Assembly (NCBI GenBank): GCA_014529385.2
Contig: CM043948.1
Location: 21,511,951-21,575,950 of the forward strand
DNA: 64,000 bases
Direction of reading: 5' to 3'
Origin: Adiantum capillus-veneris
Taxonomy: Eukaryota > Streptophyta > Polypodiopsida > Polypodiales > Pteridaceae
This document shows positions 11,646 through 21,599 of this stretch, piece by piece. Position numbers and translations under genes: made by a program. The notes beneath the pieces were generated by a model. The model was not told where the DNA came from. It ran no database searches and saw only the letters and a list, made by a program, of their open reading frames with translations. How positions within the stretch are numbered: the first letter of the stretch is position 1; each line of letters starts with the position of its first letter.

Positions 11646-12130
11646 GCAAGAAGAAATCCAATTGGGAAGATTATCTTCCTATTATCAAGTTTTCTTAAAA
11701 TATTGTTAAGCGTGTGACAACTTTTTTTTTTCCTTTCATGCTTATGTATGGTTTTCAACCTAGGTCAGCAATTACAGTGGGGCTGGCGATTGAAAAGATT
11801 CAGTAGGTCAAGGATTTCATCCAAGACCATATGGAAATATTGGGATTGGGTTGTCAAAATGTTTAGCAAAGCATAGGATCGATATAAAAACTATGCTGAT
11901 GAGAAACACGGGCAAGTTACCTTCACGAAAAGGGAATATGTATTCTTGCATGTACCTGAGCATTCAAAAAGTATAAAGATTAGGCCAACACCTAGATTAT
12001 ATTTGAGGTATTGTGGGTCTTGTAAGATGCTCAAGAAACTAAGTGATATGGCCTACAAACTCTCATTACCTGTGCCCTTGCATTCATCCCATATTCCATG
12101 TAAGCCATTTACATAAAATCTTTCATAAAG
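11646..12130 (+). pseudogene. Ty3/gypsy integrase remnant, C-terminal part
   Basis: Integrase sequence resumes directly after the MITE with LPNGKKKSNWEDYLPIIKF. Near 11885-12060 it reads DRYKNYADEKHGQVTF, VFLHVPEHSKSIK and then MLKKLSDMAYKLSLPV, which is the usual C-terminal integrase region before a chromodomain. Several stops are present. Confidence 0.7.
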
Positions 12131-12262
12131 ATGACAATGTTATTGATAAACAAACTTTGGTTGATTTCATTGAACCTCCAGCTTAGCCACATGAACCTAA
12201 GCATATACTCAACTATCATGGCCTGCGTACACATCATTATGTACGTCTCATGTAAGTCGACA

Positions 12263-12335
12263 AGCATTAGTCAAGTGGAAAGATAGACCTGAGAAAGGTG
12301 CCACTTGGGAAAACATTAGTGCTTCTCCATGCTAG
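12263..12335 (+). pseudogene. Chromodomain-like tail of gypsy integrase
   Basis: The short frame ALVKWKDRPEKGATWENIS followed by a stop at 12333-12335 matches the end of the chromodomain-like tail found in plant chromoviruses (VKW...P..ATWE). The sequence just before it has stops but reads HGLRTHHYVR, as expected. It places this relic in the chromovirus branch. Confidence 0.65.
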
Positions 12336-12639
12336 GAGTAATGCAGGCCAAGGGCCAAGTTTGAACTTTGGCAAGAGGCTGACATGAGCGGATGGAGTCC
12401 AATATCCCTACCTCACATGGATAGACTAGATCAATCCACAAACAAGAGTAATCCCAAAGCCTTATGAAAAGCTTTGAATTCTCACGAGGCAACTCCTTTG
12501 TGAAAAGATACGTAGGGTTTAGTGGTTCGTGAGGGGATAAAAGCATTTTCTAGTCCATGTGTGGATTGAAGCATTTTTCTACTCATAGATGCAAAACCCC
12601 ATATGATGTGCAGGAGTATCTTTAGGTAAGTGATCTAAT
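12336..12639. other. No gene recognised
   Basis: This is probably the 3' untranslated end of the chromovirus relic. No second LTR is seen. Confidence 0.4.
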
Positions 12640-12836
12640 TCTCATCTAGAGCTATTCATCACTGATCTATTTACTGAAGTGCTCGTTTGCATTTTAAATC
12701 TCTAAAAAGTTTCCTTTTGAGGGAAAATGCAATAAAAAGAGTTCTGTTGACATTTTTGCATGTCTGATTGATGCTGAGCATATAAGAGGGCAAGTGCAAG
12801 GGTTCTATGTACAAAAACTGCAATTTTGTAAACTTG

Positions 12837-12858
12837 GACATCATACGGGTATGATGTC
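12837..12858. repeat. Palindrome, variant arm (ATCATAC/GTATGAT)
   Basis: GACATCATACGGGTATGATG plus TC is a dyad with one mismatched pair at the centre. Compared with the 44.8-46.4 kb copies it carries A in the left arm and T in the right arm where those carry C and G, so the symmetry is kept. Confidence 0.8.
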
Positions 12859-13132
12859 TCAAGGGGCATCTAGAGACCAAATTTGAAAAATTTGACTGCA
12901 CCAGAGTGTTTAGAAGGGGGGTTTTAACCTAGGTACACACTGAGACTAGAGTTTTGACCAACTCTTGACCTCTTGATAGCCAAAAGGCAAAAGACGGAGT
13001 GTCAAACACGAAATACATAAAAATTTGTAATTCTGAGAACATTTTTGCATGAAAGTTGGTAGAAGTGCTTGTAAACCAATGCTAGGGACTTGGAGATGCT
13101 TGTCAATGAATTCTATCCAAAAATTCATTAGT

Positions 13133-13156
13133 AGACATCATACGCGTGTGATGTCT
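13133..13156. repeat. Palindrome, variant arm with ACGCGT centre
   Basis: AGACATCATACGCGTGTGAT plus GTCT is a 24-bp dyad with one mismatched pair. It keeps the ACGCGT centre of the family and again has the paired A/T change in the arms. Confidence 0.8.
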
Positions 13157-13356
13157 GACGAGTGATTCTAGCAGCAAATTTGAACTTTTGACATTATACC
13201 CATCTTCTGCATGTTGTGTTGAGCACATACACTAAATTTCATTTCATTTGGGCTTATAGATTGAGAGTTAAGGGGACTTTACTCTTTCAGGGACTTCCTT
13301 GTCAAAAAGGGATGATTTTGTGCATTTTTTAGTTCCAAAATTTGTTGTGAGCACAT

Positions 13357-13431
13357 TGTTGGGTGCAGCGCTAATGGAGGATGCCTCCTGTGAGGAGCCA
13401 TGGCGTGCAGGTGCAAGGCAAGGAGAAGGTG

Positions 13432-13486
<55 letters not shown>

Positions 13487-13658
13487 AGAGAGATTCGACA
13501 CAGTAAAAGAAAATGCTTTATTCAATAACCTGTTTACATATATATAAAAGCAATCTTTCCATGCAAACTGCTAAAAATAGCTAGAGGTCATCTACATGCT
13601 TCAAGAGAGTGTTCCCGTCGATTGACATGAAACTAAATGAGGGCTTGGAAACCCAACA
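13357..13658 (-). mobile_element. LTR of a small non-autonomous element (3' LTR)
   Basis: The 302-bp LTR runs from TGTTGGGTGC to CCCAACA, with TGTTGGG/CCCAACA terminal inverted repeats. A polypyrimidine stretch (ATCCCCCCCTCAAGCCC) lies immediately to its right. On the minus strand this is a polypurine tract just upstream of the LTR, which fixes the orientation. A (AG)n tract lies at 13435-13479. Confidence 0.8.
13435..13479. repeat. (AG)n microsatellite
   Basis: About 45 bp of AG repeat inside the LTR, followed by interrupted AAAGAG units. The frames it opens on both strands are low complexity and not genes. Confidence 0.95.
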
Positions 13659-15177
13659 ATCCCCCCCTCAAGCCCGAACTACATCACTCTCAGGGTATCT
13701 CGAGTTTTTGGTATACTCAACAACCGTGAGTTTTAGGTTCTCTCAGAACCAAGGATTTTAGTATATCCATAACCTAGTGCTATGATAGTGAACCCCCCCC
13801 CCCTTGAACAGATAGGGTGTAGGTTGAAAAATTAGCTACCAAAAAATGGAGTTTTTGGTTCATTCCCAAACCATTAGGAAGAGGATGGGGTCTAGTAGGG
13901 CCTCTTTATCTGCCATGAGATTATGGAGGTGATTAACATTTTGACGAATAGATGTAGGCCATGTGTCCAAGAATGGTCGGTGTGTAAGAGAGATGTAAGG
14001 ATGGTCAAAGGATGCACTTTTCCCCCCAAAAAGGTGATGGACAACTTTATGATTTTTGGCCCATCAGAACTCCTACATATGATCTCCGATTTGAGCGGAA
14101 TTATAGATCTGGAATCTACACGCCAAGCTCTTTCCATAGGCATGCTATATGATATACTTTTGCCGGCTAGATTTTAAATGTATTTCATTTTGGGGGGAAA
14201 ATTTTAATTCAAATAAACTAGCCATTTTTCCTGTTTGAATTTAAAAGCCGTCCTTTGATTACTTTCTTAATACTAAAGGTTTGACTCCCTTAAACTGCCA
14301 AATAAAGAGGCCCTCTTAGAGGCTTTGACTGAAAAAGATAATTTTGTGGACAAAAGACAAACTTTGAACAAAAGTATGACACTAAACTGAAAAATATTAA
14401 AAAAAAAAAACTCTGTGGTGATATATCGAGTGCTTCAAGCAGAACCGTTGGAAAGGTTGGATGGTTCTTCACTTGCTTTCTTTATTGATAAGATTTGATT
14501 GTGGAGTTGCATTTTTGCTCTTTTTTTACTGACCTTGATTTCAATATCCTCCATAGCAACAACACCAATATGCAAACCCTTTTGGATTCTTTAAGCTATA
14601 CAAAGCCACCAAATCGTTCTCCAAAAAAAAAAAACCTTCTGAAAGAGAAGTTGCTGTCTTGAGATGTCATCAAAACCTTGGTTGACTCACACACACTGCT
14701 TGATAGCGTTTTGAGAAGCCCTTCAATGGGTTTCATGCAAAACTCACCAATTTCTTGTTGTCCTATCATCAAAAAATTCTTCAATTATGATGGCGTTTTA
14801 GAATGCTAATGCAGGGAAGCTGTGTCCCCTTCCTCTGGGTCCACCACCTCGTTGTTGCGTTTTGAAATGCAATGCAAAACTGCTTGCAAGGAAGTACAAC
14901 CTCTGTAGCACCTTTCAGAATGCAATGTGTTTGCCTACCCTCTTCTCTTCACCACTATAGAAAGTTAAGAGGCGTGGGTTTGCCTTGTTGACAGGCTCGC
15001 GCCAACACACACGTTAGCGACAACGTCTTGAGAAGTTGCAATTGGTGCCTTTGAAATGCAATGCCTATTGTTGCCTTGCTAGTGACATCCACCCTCTTCT
15101 GTAACAACCACATCTACCGCCTGCCAAAATATCAGCATGTTGATATGCTTGCCTTCCTGCCCACCAAAGAGCCTGAT
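13659..15177 (-). mobile_element. Interior of the TRIM-like element, non-coding
   Basis: From the polypurine tract at 13659-13675 to the primer site at 15178 there is about 1.5 kb, of which some 0.46 kb is a MITE insertion. No retroelement protein can be read on either strand. The original interior was therefore about 1 kb, which fits a TRIM/SMART-type non-autonomous element or a heavily deleted Ty1/copia element. Landmarks are a C13 run near 13793-13805 and a 15-bp A run near 14400. Confidence 0.6.
13866..14322. mobile_element. MITE copy 2, right end truncated
   Basis: It aligns with 11183-11645 across its length (for example TGCACTTTTCCCCCCAAAAA and ACTCCTACATATGAT). Its left end is CATTAGGAAGAGGATGGGG. 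Its right inverted repeat stops at CCCTCTTAGAGG, so about 20-25 bp of the right end are missing. It is nested in the TRIM-like element. Confidence 0.85.
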
Positions 15178-15189
15178 GCTCTGATACCA
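15178..15189 (-). promoter_or_regulatory. Primer-binding site, initiator Met tRNA
   Basis: GCTCTGATACCA is the reverse complement of TGGTATCAGAGC, the classical plant primer site for initiator Met tRNA. It is separated by one base from the LTR starting TGTTGGGTGCA at 15191, exactly as expected for a minus-strand LTR element. Confidence 0.9.
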
Positions 15190-15190
15190 A

Positions 15191-15300
15191 TGTTGGGTGC
15201 AATGGATATGGAGGATGCCTCATGGCGTGCAGGTGCAAGGCAAAGAGAAGGTAAAGAGAGAGAGAGAGAGAGATTCAACACAGTTAAACAAAACATTATA
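15191..15300 (-). mobile_element. Second LTR of the TRIM-like element, truncated
   Basis: It matches the LTR at 13357 from TGTTGGGTGCA through GCAGGTGCAAGGCAA and GATTCAACACAGTTAAA. After about 15290 the two diverge and no CCCAACA end is found, so this 5' LTR is truncated or rearranged. A (GA)n of about 20 bp lies at 15254-15273. Confidence 0.7.
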
Positions 15301-16537
15301 TGATAAACAACATAATTTTATGAAACAGTGAACTACACAAACCAGCTTGTAGAAGATTTTATAGATCATGAGCTAAAAGAGGATAGTTCCCATGTAGCAA
15401 TGCTTGTTTGTTGCTTAGCGCAAGATATTTGCAACAACTTTGCCTGCAAGTCCTTCCCCCCCCCATGCTGCAGAGCGATCAACACAACAAGCAAATGAGA
15501 CGAGATCTTCAAGCTAGTAGATATGCACAAATTCACAAGCAATGGGGAATCTACAACAAAATTTGGAGATCTTCAAGCCAATAGCATGCACATCCCATGA
15601 GTAGTATAGTAATCCCCACTCATGAATGCCTAGTACCTAGGCCTAACTACATTGATCGATCAAACACCCATATCCTTTGTGAGTAGCGCTATGCCTACGA
15701 GGAGATTAATGCCTATCACACTTCTTATGGTAGAACTTTATTTCTTCTGTCAAAAGCACCACCAAGCTATAGTTAGTTTGTCCCATTGTCACCAAGGGTG
15801 TTGTGCAACGGCCAACCCCAACTCGATACTAGGGAGAGAACTTGGCCCGGGACTCTCGAACGATGAGAGGGAGAGAGACTCTTGACTCTGCAAGAGAGAA
15901 AGAGAGATGCGCCCGTTTTAGTGTTCGGGAAATACCATTTTCCCAAACATACAAAATTCCCTTCCTTGAATTTTTGAAAAGGAAATTTTTAAAAATTAGG
16001 TTATTCTCTTAATTTTTTACACTATTTTTCTTTGTTTTGGGTTGGAATTTCTCCTTTTCCCCTTGCCCTCAACCGGGTATTTTTTAAATTTTAAACGGCA
16101 CAATATTAAGTTGAGACACATTTTTCTCAAACACTATGAGTCCACCTAGCAGTGCTTCTCCTTCAAGCTCGAGAATCAGAGCCTCTCCACTCCTTTGAAA
16201 CCTTAGACTTTGCAATACTATTAATCACGTGAAATTATTTCTGCAGGTGAAGCTAACAGTCTAGGACACATTTTTCTCGCCACCATGGGAGGAGGGAAAA
16301 AGTCAGTCGACTCTAGTACAATGAGTAGATCTGAGAGAAAGAGAGATGAAGGGAAATGGTAAGGTGGTTCCCTCACCCTGCGGCCCCTTATTTGTGGCTA
16401 GCCATCGGTCACACAAGGAGTTTCCACCTCTTTTCTATATAGAAAGTTGACACTTGGATAGGATTTTCCTAGGTCGTGTGTCCTCCCCATACCTATATAA
16501 TTTATTTTTTCGGATACCAAAGGGCGGGAATTCTCAC

Positions 16538-16573
<36 letters not shown>

Positions 16574-16984
16574 GCTCGAATTTTCTTGAACTTTCTCTAC
16601 CCTATCCCATCCTGGCCCGTATTTACCCTAGCTAGGAGCTCATTGCTGCAAATATGGCACCGCTCCTACTGCCCTCAATCAGCTCTCCATTCCTCACTCG
16701 TGCATGCTAACACAAGCTCTTAATTCCCCTCTAAGATGTGCATTGCACTACATTAGCGTGCACGGATGATAAGTACAATACAATAGCTAACGGTGCTATG
16801 AGGATAAGGACATCACGCTAGCAAACCTGTTGTGTGCGTATCTCTACAGATGGTGTGGGTGCAAGGCGTTCGGTTCTCCTGGTCCAATACGTCGCGCTGT
16901 AGCAGATCGTGCTCTTCATTTTCAAGGTTGTTTAAGGTTGGTTTCTCTCACAATATTATATCTTTTAAATTTTCTTAATCATTG

Positions 16985-16985
<1 letters not shown>
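15301..16985. other. Intergenic, no gene recognised
   Basis: Mixed-composition sequence with a (CT)n tract at 16539-16570. Short frames on both strands have no domain and several are built on the microsatellite. Confidence 0.45.
16539..16570. repeat. (CT)n microsatellite
   Basis: About 32 bp of CT repeat. Confidence 0.95.
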
Positions 16986-17023
<38 letters not shown>

Positions 17024-17215
17024 TGAAATGAAATTTTACATTAACGTCTTCTACAGGCTAAAATGGCATGTGAAACCATATTGATACAATCTTGGTGGAA
17101 TTTAAGACAATGTCTGAGTACACAATAATAGAATAAAATAAAATGTTATATTAAACGTCTTCTAAACCAAAATGACTTGTGAGACCAAATTTATATAATC
17201 TTTGTGGAATGTGTA

Positions 17216-17280
<65 letters not shown>

Positions 17281-17401
17281 AATGAAATGAAATGTTATAT
17301 TAAACGTCTTATAAAGGCCAAAGTGACGTGAGACCAAATTGATACAATCTTGGTGGATTTAATACAATGTCTCAGTATAAAATAAAATAAAGTAAAATGA
17401 A
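16986..17401. repeat. Degenerate repeat with (GA)n and (GT)n, three units
   Basis: A (GA)n tract at 16986-17021 is followed by ATGAAATGAAATTTTACATT, ACGTCTTCTA and TACAATCTTGGTGGA. The same order recurs near 17140-17215 and again after the (TG)n(GA)n tract at 17211-17281, up to about 17400. The microsatellite appears to have been duplicated together with its flank. Confidence 0.75.
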
Positions 17402-17998
17402 AGCTAAATGAACATGAGTGTCCAAGAATGTCCGACTTCGAGCTCTATCAGAGGATGTAGAGCATCGTTTATGTCTGCCTCTATATTGAATGTCTCTCAT
17501 GTTGTGCTAAAATAGTCCTGATTCTCTGACGAAGCTCTATCAATGTCGTGGTGGCTTTCGTTAAAGTAAGCATCTCGCTCTCCCAAGATAAAATGAACAT
17601 GAGTTTCCAAGAATGTCCGACTTCGAGCTCTGTTCGAGGATGTAGTGCATCCGTCAATGAAGAGCATCGTTAATGTCTACCTCTGTATTGAATGTCTCTC
17701 ATGTTGTGCTAGAATAGTCCTGATTCTCTGACACGGAGCTCCATCAATGTCGTGGTGACTTTCGTTGAAGTAAGCATCTTGCTCTCCCAAGCTAAAATGA
17801 ACATGAGTGTCCAAGAATGTCCGACTTCGGGCTCTATGCGAGGAAGTAGTGCATCCGTCGATGAAGAGCATCGTTAATGTGTGCCCCTGTATTGAATGTC
17901 TCTCATGTTGTGCTAGAACAATCCTGATTCTTTGATGGAGCTCCATCAATGTCATGGTGGCTTTCATTGAAGTAAGCATCTCGCTCTCCCAAGCTCAA
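17402..17998. repeat. Tandem repeat, about 0.2-kb unit, three copies
   Basis: Units begin near 17402, 17586 and 17791 with AACATGAGTGTCCAAGAATG and end with AAGCATCTCGCTCTCCCAAG. The second and third units carry an extra segment of about 20 bp (TAGTGCATCCGTC). The minus-strand frame across copies two and three (17979-17677) is a repeat-derived opening, not a supported gene. Confidence 0.9.
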
Positions 17999-18042
17999 TG
18001 GAGTTGTTAGTCAATATACCTTTGGTATAGGTGGATTTGAAG

Positions 18043-18044
<2 letters not shown>

Positions 18045-18081
<37 letters not shown>
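18045..18081. repeat. (GA)n microsatellite
   Basis: About 37 bp of GA repeat immediately after the tandem array. Confidence 0.95.
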
Positions 18082-18084
<3 letters not shown>

Positions 18085-18237
18085 AGAGTCCTGGGGGGTT
18101 CACCATGGAAAACTTATCACACCACGTAAGTGCAGGGGAGGGGTTTTTTTTACAAGTTACATAAGCATACAAGTTAGGGGCAGGCCTGCAATAATTTGTC
18201 TCCTAAGCTTAAAAATAAGGGAGGGGCATATCATATT

Positions 18238-18271
18238 TGGGGGGGGGAGGGGACGAGGGGGGGGGGGTTGA
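18238..18271 (+). other. G-rich tract, possible G-quadruplex
   Basis: Runs of nine, four, four and eleven G lie within about 34 bases. This meets the usual pattern for an intramolecular quadruplex on the plus strand. No adjacent gene gives it a role. Confidence 0.6.
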
Positions 18272-19229
18272 CTTGGGTCAATTACTTGTAATGATTGGTC
18301 ACCGGTGTGCACTAGAACTTGGATAAATTTTGGGGAATTTTTTTCTTATGTCACATATCAAATTTTGCATCAAGCCGGTCATAGATAAGGGCTGATTGGA
18401 CACATAGTTTGAAAGTCAAACTAAGACATATTGAGGGTACATCTAGTTATCAATAGAAGTGGTTCCTTAGTACGTTGCCAGTCACTATGCTACACATTCT
18501 TTGACTAATTTTACTTACTTAGATCTGTGAGACCTAAATTTTATATGTAAGATAGGGGTATGATATTTTTCTTCATTGATTGTTGTATAAGCGTAGAAAG
18601 GGGGGTCATATTCCCTAATATAAGTCGTATATAGGGTTTTTATCAAAGTTGTCTGCTCGCAGGTGGCGTCACGTTTTGTATATAGAGTGAATCCCCCGGG
18701 TCTAGAGTACACCCAATCCTTCACTTAAAAGACATGCTAAAGAGAGAGACACAAATCTGTTTCATTGTTCTATAGGGTTCTTTACCAAAGTTGTATAATC
18801 GACATATTTAAGAGACATGCACATGGCTTAGTCTACAAAGTCAAAAAATTTAAAATTCTAGAAACCAAGGATAATTCTTTGACTTATGAAAATTTTGGGT
18901 CAAACCTAATTGGGTCTCCCTATTACGGGCAAGTCTTATTCCTCCTATTGTCCCTATGGTGGGAAAATCCTTTCCCCCTCACTCTTGGAATTAAGACCCT
19001 TTGCATCATCTGTTAAGATTTGCATCCCCTGCCTTGCCTTTTGTTGCCAGCAATGGGTCAAGGCTTCCCATCTACATCCACCTTGCCCTTCGTAGAGGGT
19101 AGTTGTTGGCCTTGCATGCCACCATTTTGTCCATAGCCTATTTCCATGCTTGATGGCTTGCCTCAATGCTAGATTATGTCAGCTGATTGCCCTTGCCCCA
19201 CCCATGTCACTCTCATTCCACACAACAAA

Positions 19230-19278
<49 letters not shown>

Positions 19279-19870
19279 ATGCTCTATATCCAAAAACTCT
19301 GTGAGAGTTCGTTTCACGGCCAGTTATTTTCCTATGCTTTATGAGAATCAGCAGTGGACATGCTCGTAGAAAATAAAGAGGATAGACAACACATATTATC
19401 TACTTGTTATCTATATCTAATGATGCAACTGTAGCAATTTTTGCATCACACAGGAAACCCAAAAGATACTTGTCACATGCACACTTCACTTGCGCTATGT
19501 GGACATGCTTCTTCCACAGTCTTGCAGGAATCATTAGCTTAGGACTGAGCCTGACACCTTTGTGAGCCTCTAGAAGGACGTGCATGTCCAAGCCATCCAT
19601 AGTTGCATACCCTCTCTTGCACAGGATAACCTTTCATCATGCAAGAATTTACCACGTGAAACCTCTTATAAGTCATTATTTAAAAGTGACTTTTGGAATT
19701 ATTTTTGTAACTTTGTTGGGAAGCTTGCCCTACCCAACATACAATTGCTATAAATGAAACCGATTGGGCACTCAATAGAAGCATAAGAGCCAAAACACAA
19801 AAGGAGGTAGACACCACAACAGATAGAGAGCACCTCAGCAGGAGCCCTAGGGTTCTCAATAAGAAGACCA
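18272..19870. other. No gene recognised, one (GA)n tract
   Basis: A 43-bp (GA)n lies at 19232-19274. An AGGGTTTTTATCAAAGTTGT segment near 18635 recurs, altered, near 18773. Otherwise nothing can be assigned. Confidence 0.45.
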
Positions 19871-20130
19871 ACGTTTTTGCATCAGAAAACTAGTGTTTTC
19901 AGTTTTAGCCCAGCATTACTCCTAGCGTTTTTGGATTCAGCCTCAAGGACAGCCGACCAACCAGCATTTAGGTTTTCAGCCTAAGCGTTTTCCGATCAAC
20001 CCCTTAGTCTTGCAGATCACACCCTTCTGCTAGCAGATCCTCACCCTACCATCAAAACAGTCAACATTTTTTATTTCAGCCATCATGTTTAGATTTCAAC
20101 ACCTAACGTTTTGCTAGTCATAGTCATCGT
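19871..20130. repeat. Degenerate short repeats around CGTTTT
   Basis: Segments with an AACGTTTTTGCATCAG / AGCGTTTTTGGATTCAGCC / AAGCGTTTTCCGATCAACC pattern recur about every 60 bp, ending near AACGTTTTGCTAG. This resembles decayed minisatellite or LTR-internal repeats. It is followed by a GTC/ATC-rich stretch to about 20350. Confidence 0.45.
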
Positions 20131-20483
20131 TGTCACCATCGTCGTCGTCACCGACATAGTCCCAGTTTCCCGCAGCAAATCAAATTTCATTTTCAACAAG
20201 CAACATCTCTAAGAGTTTTGCATTCTTAGCCCTTCCTCGTCATCGTCAAAATCATTGTCACCACCAACATCATCATCGTCATCATAGTCTTCGTCATCAT
20301 CGACATCCTCGCCGCTAACATCGTCATCGTCATCACTGTCTCGGACTTGGTGATGACACCATCGTCGTCCTCCTCGTTGTCACCATTGAGTGAAAGCATA
20401 GCTCTCTTGGGTATGAGCTCGTTAGTAGGAGGACATATTACGAGCACCTTCGTCATGATCACAATGGGGATCTTCATCCCAAC

Positions 20484-21036
20484 ATGGCTATTGGAAATTT
20501 TGAGCATCCCAATGCCAACTCTCAACCTATTATTGTGGTCGAGACTGCTCAAACATCATTACGTCAACACGCACCTAGAAAACAATGGTGTTCATGCAAA
20601 ACATATTGCTACGGTGGAAGATTTCTAGCTCCATCAACATATAAAATACACCAAGATGCCGATGCTAGATATCGAGAAATAAACTTAAAATTTGGTATGC
20701 AGAATACACATGCTTCAATATTTTTGTAATGCGAAGAAACCATTGTACCCACAAGCACAAACGAGCTTCAATCGGATTTGAATTGTGAAATCCTCGAATA
20801 TAGTACTTCTGAAGCATTCACGGATGAAAATTGGGATCAAGGCTTCAAAGAGAATGAACCTGCTATCTTCCATATCTATGAGGCTCCTGCAGGTGTTTCA
20901 GAAGGTCAAAACATTGAAGAGCATGACAATGCAAGGAGTCTTGGTGATGAAGATCCACTAAACAACGAGAAAGAATAGCAACAAGAGGAAGATGTGGCCA
21001 ATATAGATTATAAGATTCTCCAAAAAATAGTTCAGA
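20484..21036 (+). pseudogene. Decayed ORF with a Cys/His cluster, possibly transposase-related
   Basis: One plus-strand frame stays coherent from ATG 20484 to about 21036 and is interrupted only by TAA at 20727 and TAG at 20976. The N-terminal part carries a Cys/His cluster (WCSCKTYCYGGRFLAPSTYK, then IHQDADARY). The later part is strongly acidic (EHDNARSLGDEDPLNNEKE). Cys-rich clusters of this kind occur near the N-termini of plant transposase-like proteins, but I cannot name the family. Seen: one frame and two stops. Inferred: a single decayed protein, perhaps from a DNA transposon. Confidence 0.4.
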
Positions 21037-21532
21037 TGTAAGCCCTATGGGATGACATCAGGTCTCTATGTTAACTTAGCATATGGATGTGACTATCCAT
21101 GTGGGAGATCGATTCATGAGAAAGGCATCATCATTGGCCGAGGAAGGCAAAATTGGAGATTTCCGTCAACTGAGGAGCAACTATGTATGATTCAGTGTGG
21201 GTTGGATGTTGCTAATGTGTTACAGCACAAGAGGGTTCTATTCAAATGAGAAGTATTTAGTATAGGAGATATAGTTGTGGTGAGATCTAATCATTATGAA
21301 GAAAATGCAGCTTTTGTAGGTGAGTGGAAAGCACAAATTAGTGTCACAAAATGGTGACATGGCATAACCCTTAACACACACACTCTCTCTTGAAGTGGAA
21401 GAGCCTCTCCCGAAAATCACACGAAAATGACTGACACGTGGCAGTTGTACGGACGTCTATTTTTTGCGGTGGAAATTGTGGAGGCTAAGTCTGTGGCAGT
21501 TTTTTTTTGGGCATGCTTTTTGGCTACGCAAA

Positions 21533-21546
21533 TTACACACACACAC

Positions 21547-21597
<51 letters not shown>
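21533..21597. repeat. (CA)n(GA)n compound microsatellite
   Basis: About 18 bp of CA followed by about 47 bp of GA. Frames over it are low complexity. Confidence 0.95.

Positions 21598-21599
<2 letters not shown>

Larger units (their letters stand above)
12640..13356 (+). mobile_element. Fragment of the palindrome-bearing leader (relative of 44.75-45.5 kb)
   Basis: This stretch aligns, diverged, with the leader of the gag-only element at about 44750-45480. Shared landmarks are a GTTTAGAAGG...GGTTTTA segment, CCAAAAGGCAAAAGACGGAGT (12977; compare CCAAAAGCCAAAAGGCGGAGT at 44952), TGTTGTGTTGAGCACAT and ATTTCATTTCATTTGGG. It carries two palindromes of the family. It is bounded on the right by the small LTR element at 13357. 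No coding sequence. Confidence 0.75.

Noticed and set aside
13268-13547. Frames on both strands across (AG)n, and similar ones at 16454, 16830, 18044, 21427 and 54083
   Set aside because: Dinucleotide repeats of AG or CT are open in all frames and give Arg-Glu or Ser-Leu runs. There is no coding evidence outside the repeat.
15178-15189. GCTCTGATACCA as the end of a tRNA gene
   Set aside because: Only the 12-base primer-site complement is present. No tRNA arms precede it, and an LTR start follows one base later.
17677-17979. Minus-strand 100-codon frame with internal repeats
   Set aside because: It coincides with copies two and three of the 0.2-kb tandem repeat. The third repeat copy does not keep the frame, so the opening is incidental.
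20226-20552. Minus-strand frame rich in Met, Thr and Asp
   Set aside because: It is driven by a GTC/ATC-rich trinucleotide stretch. The plus strand holds the better coding candidate from 20484.
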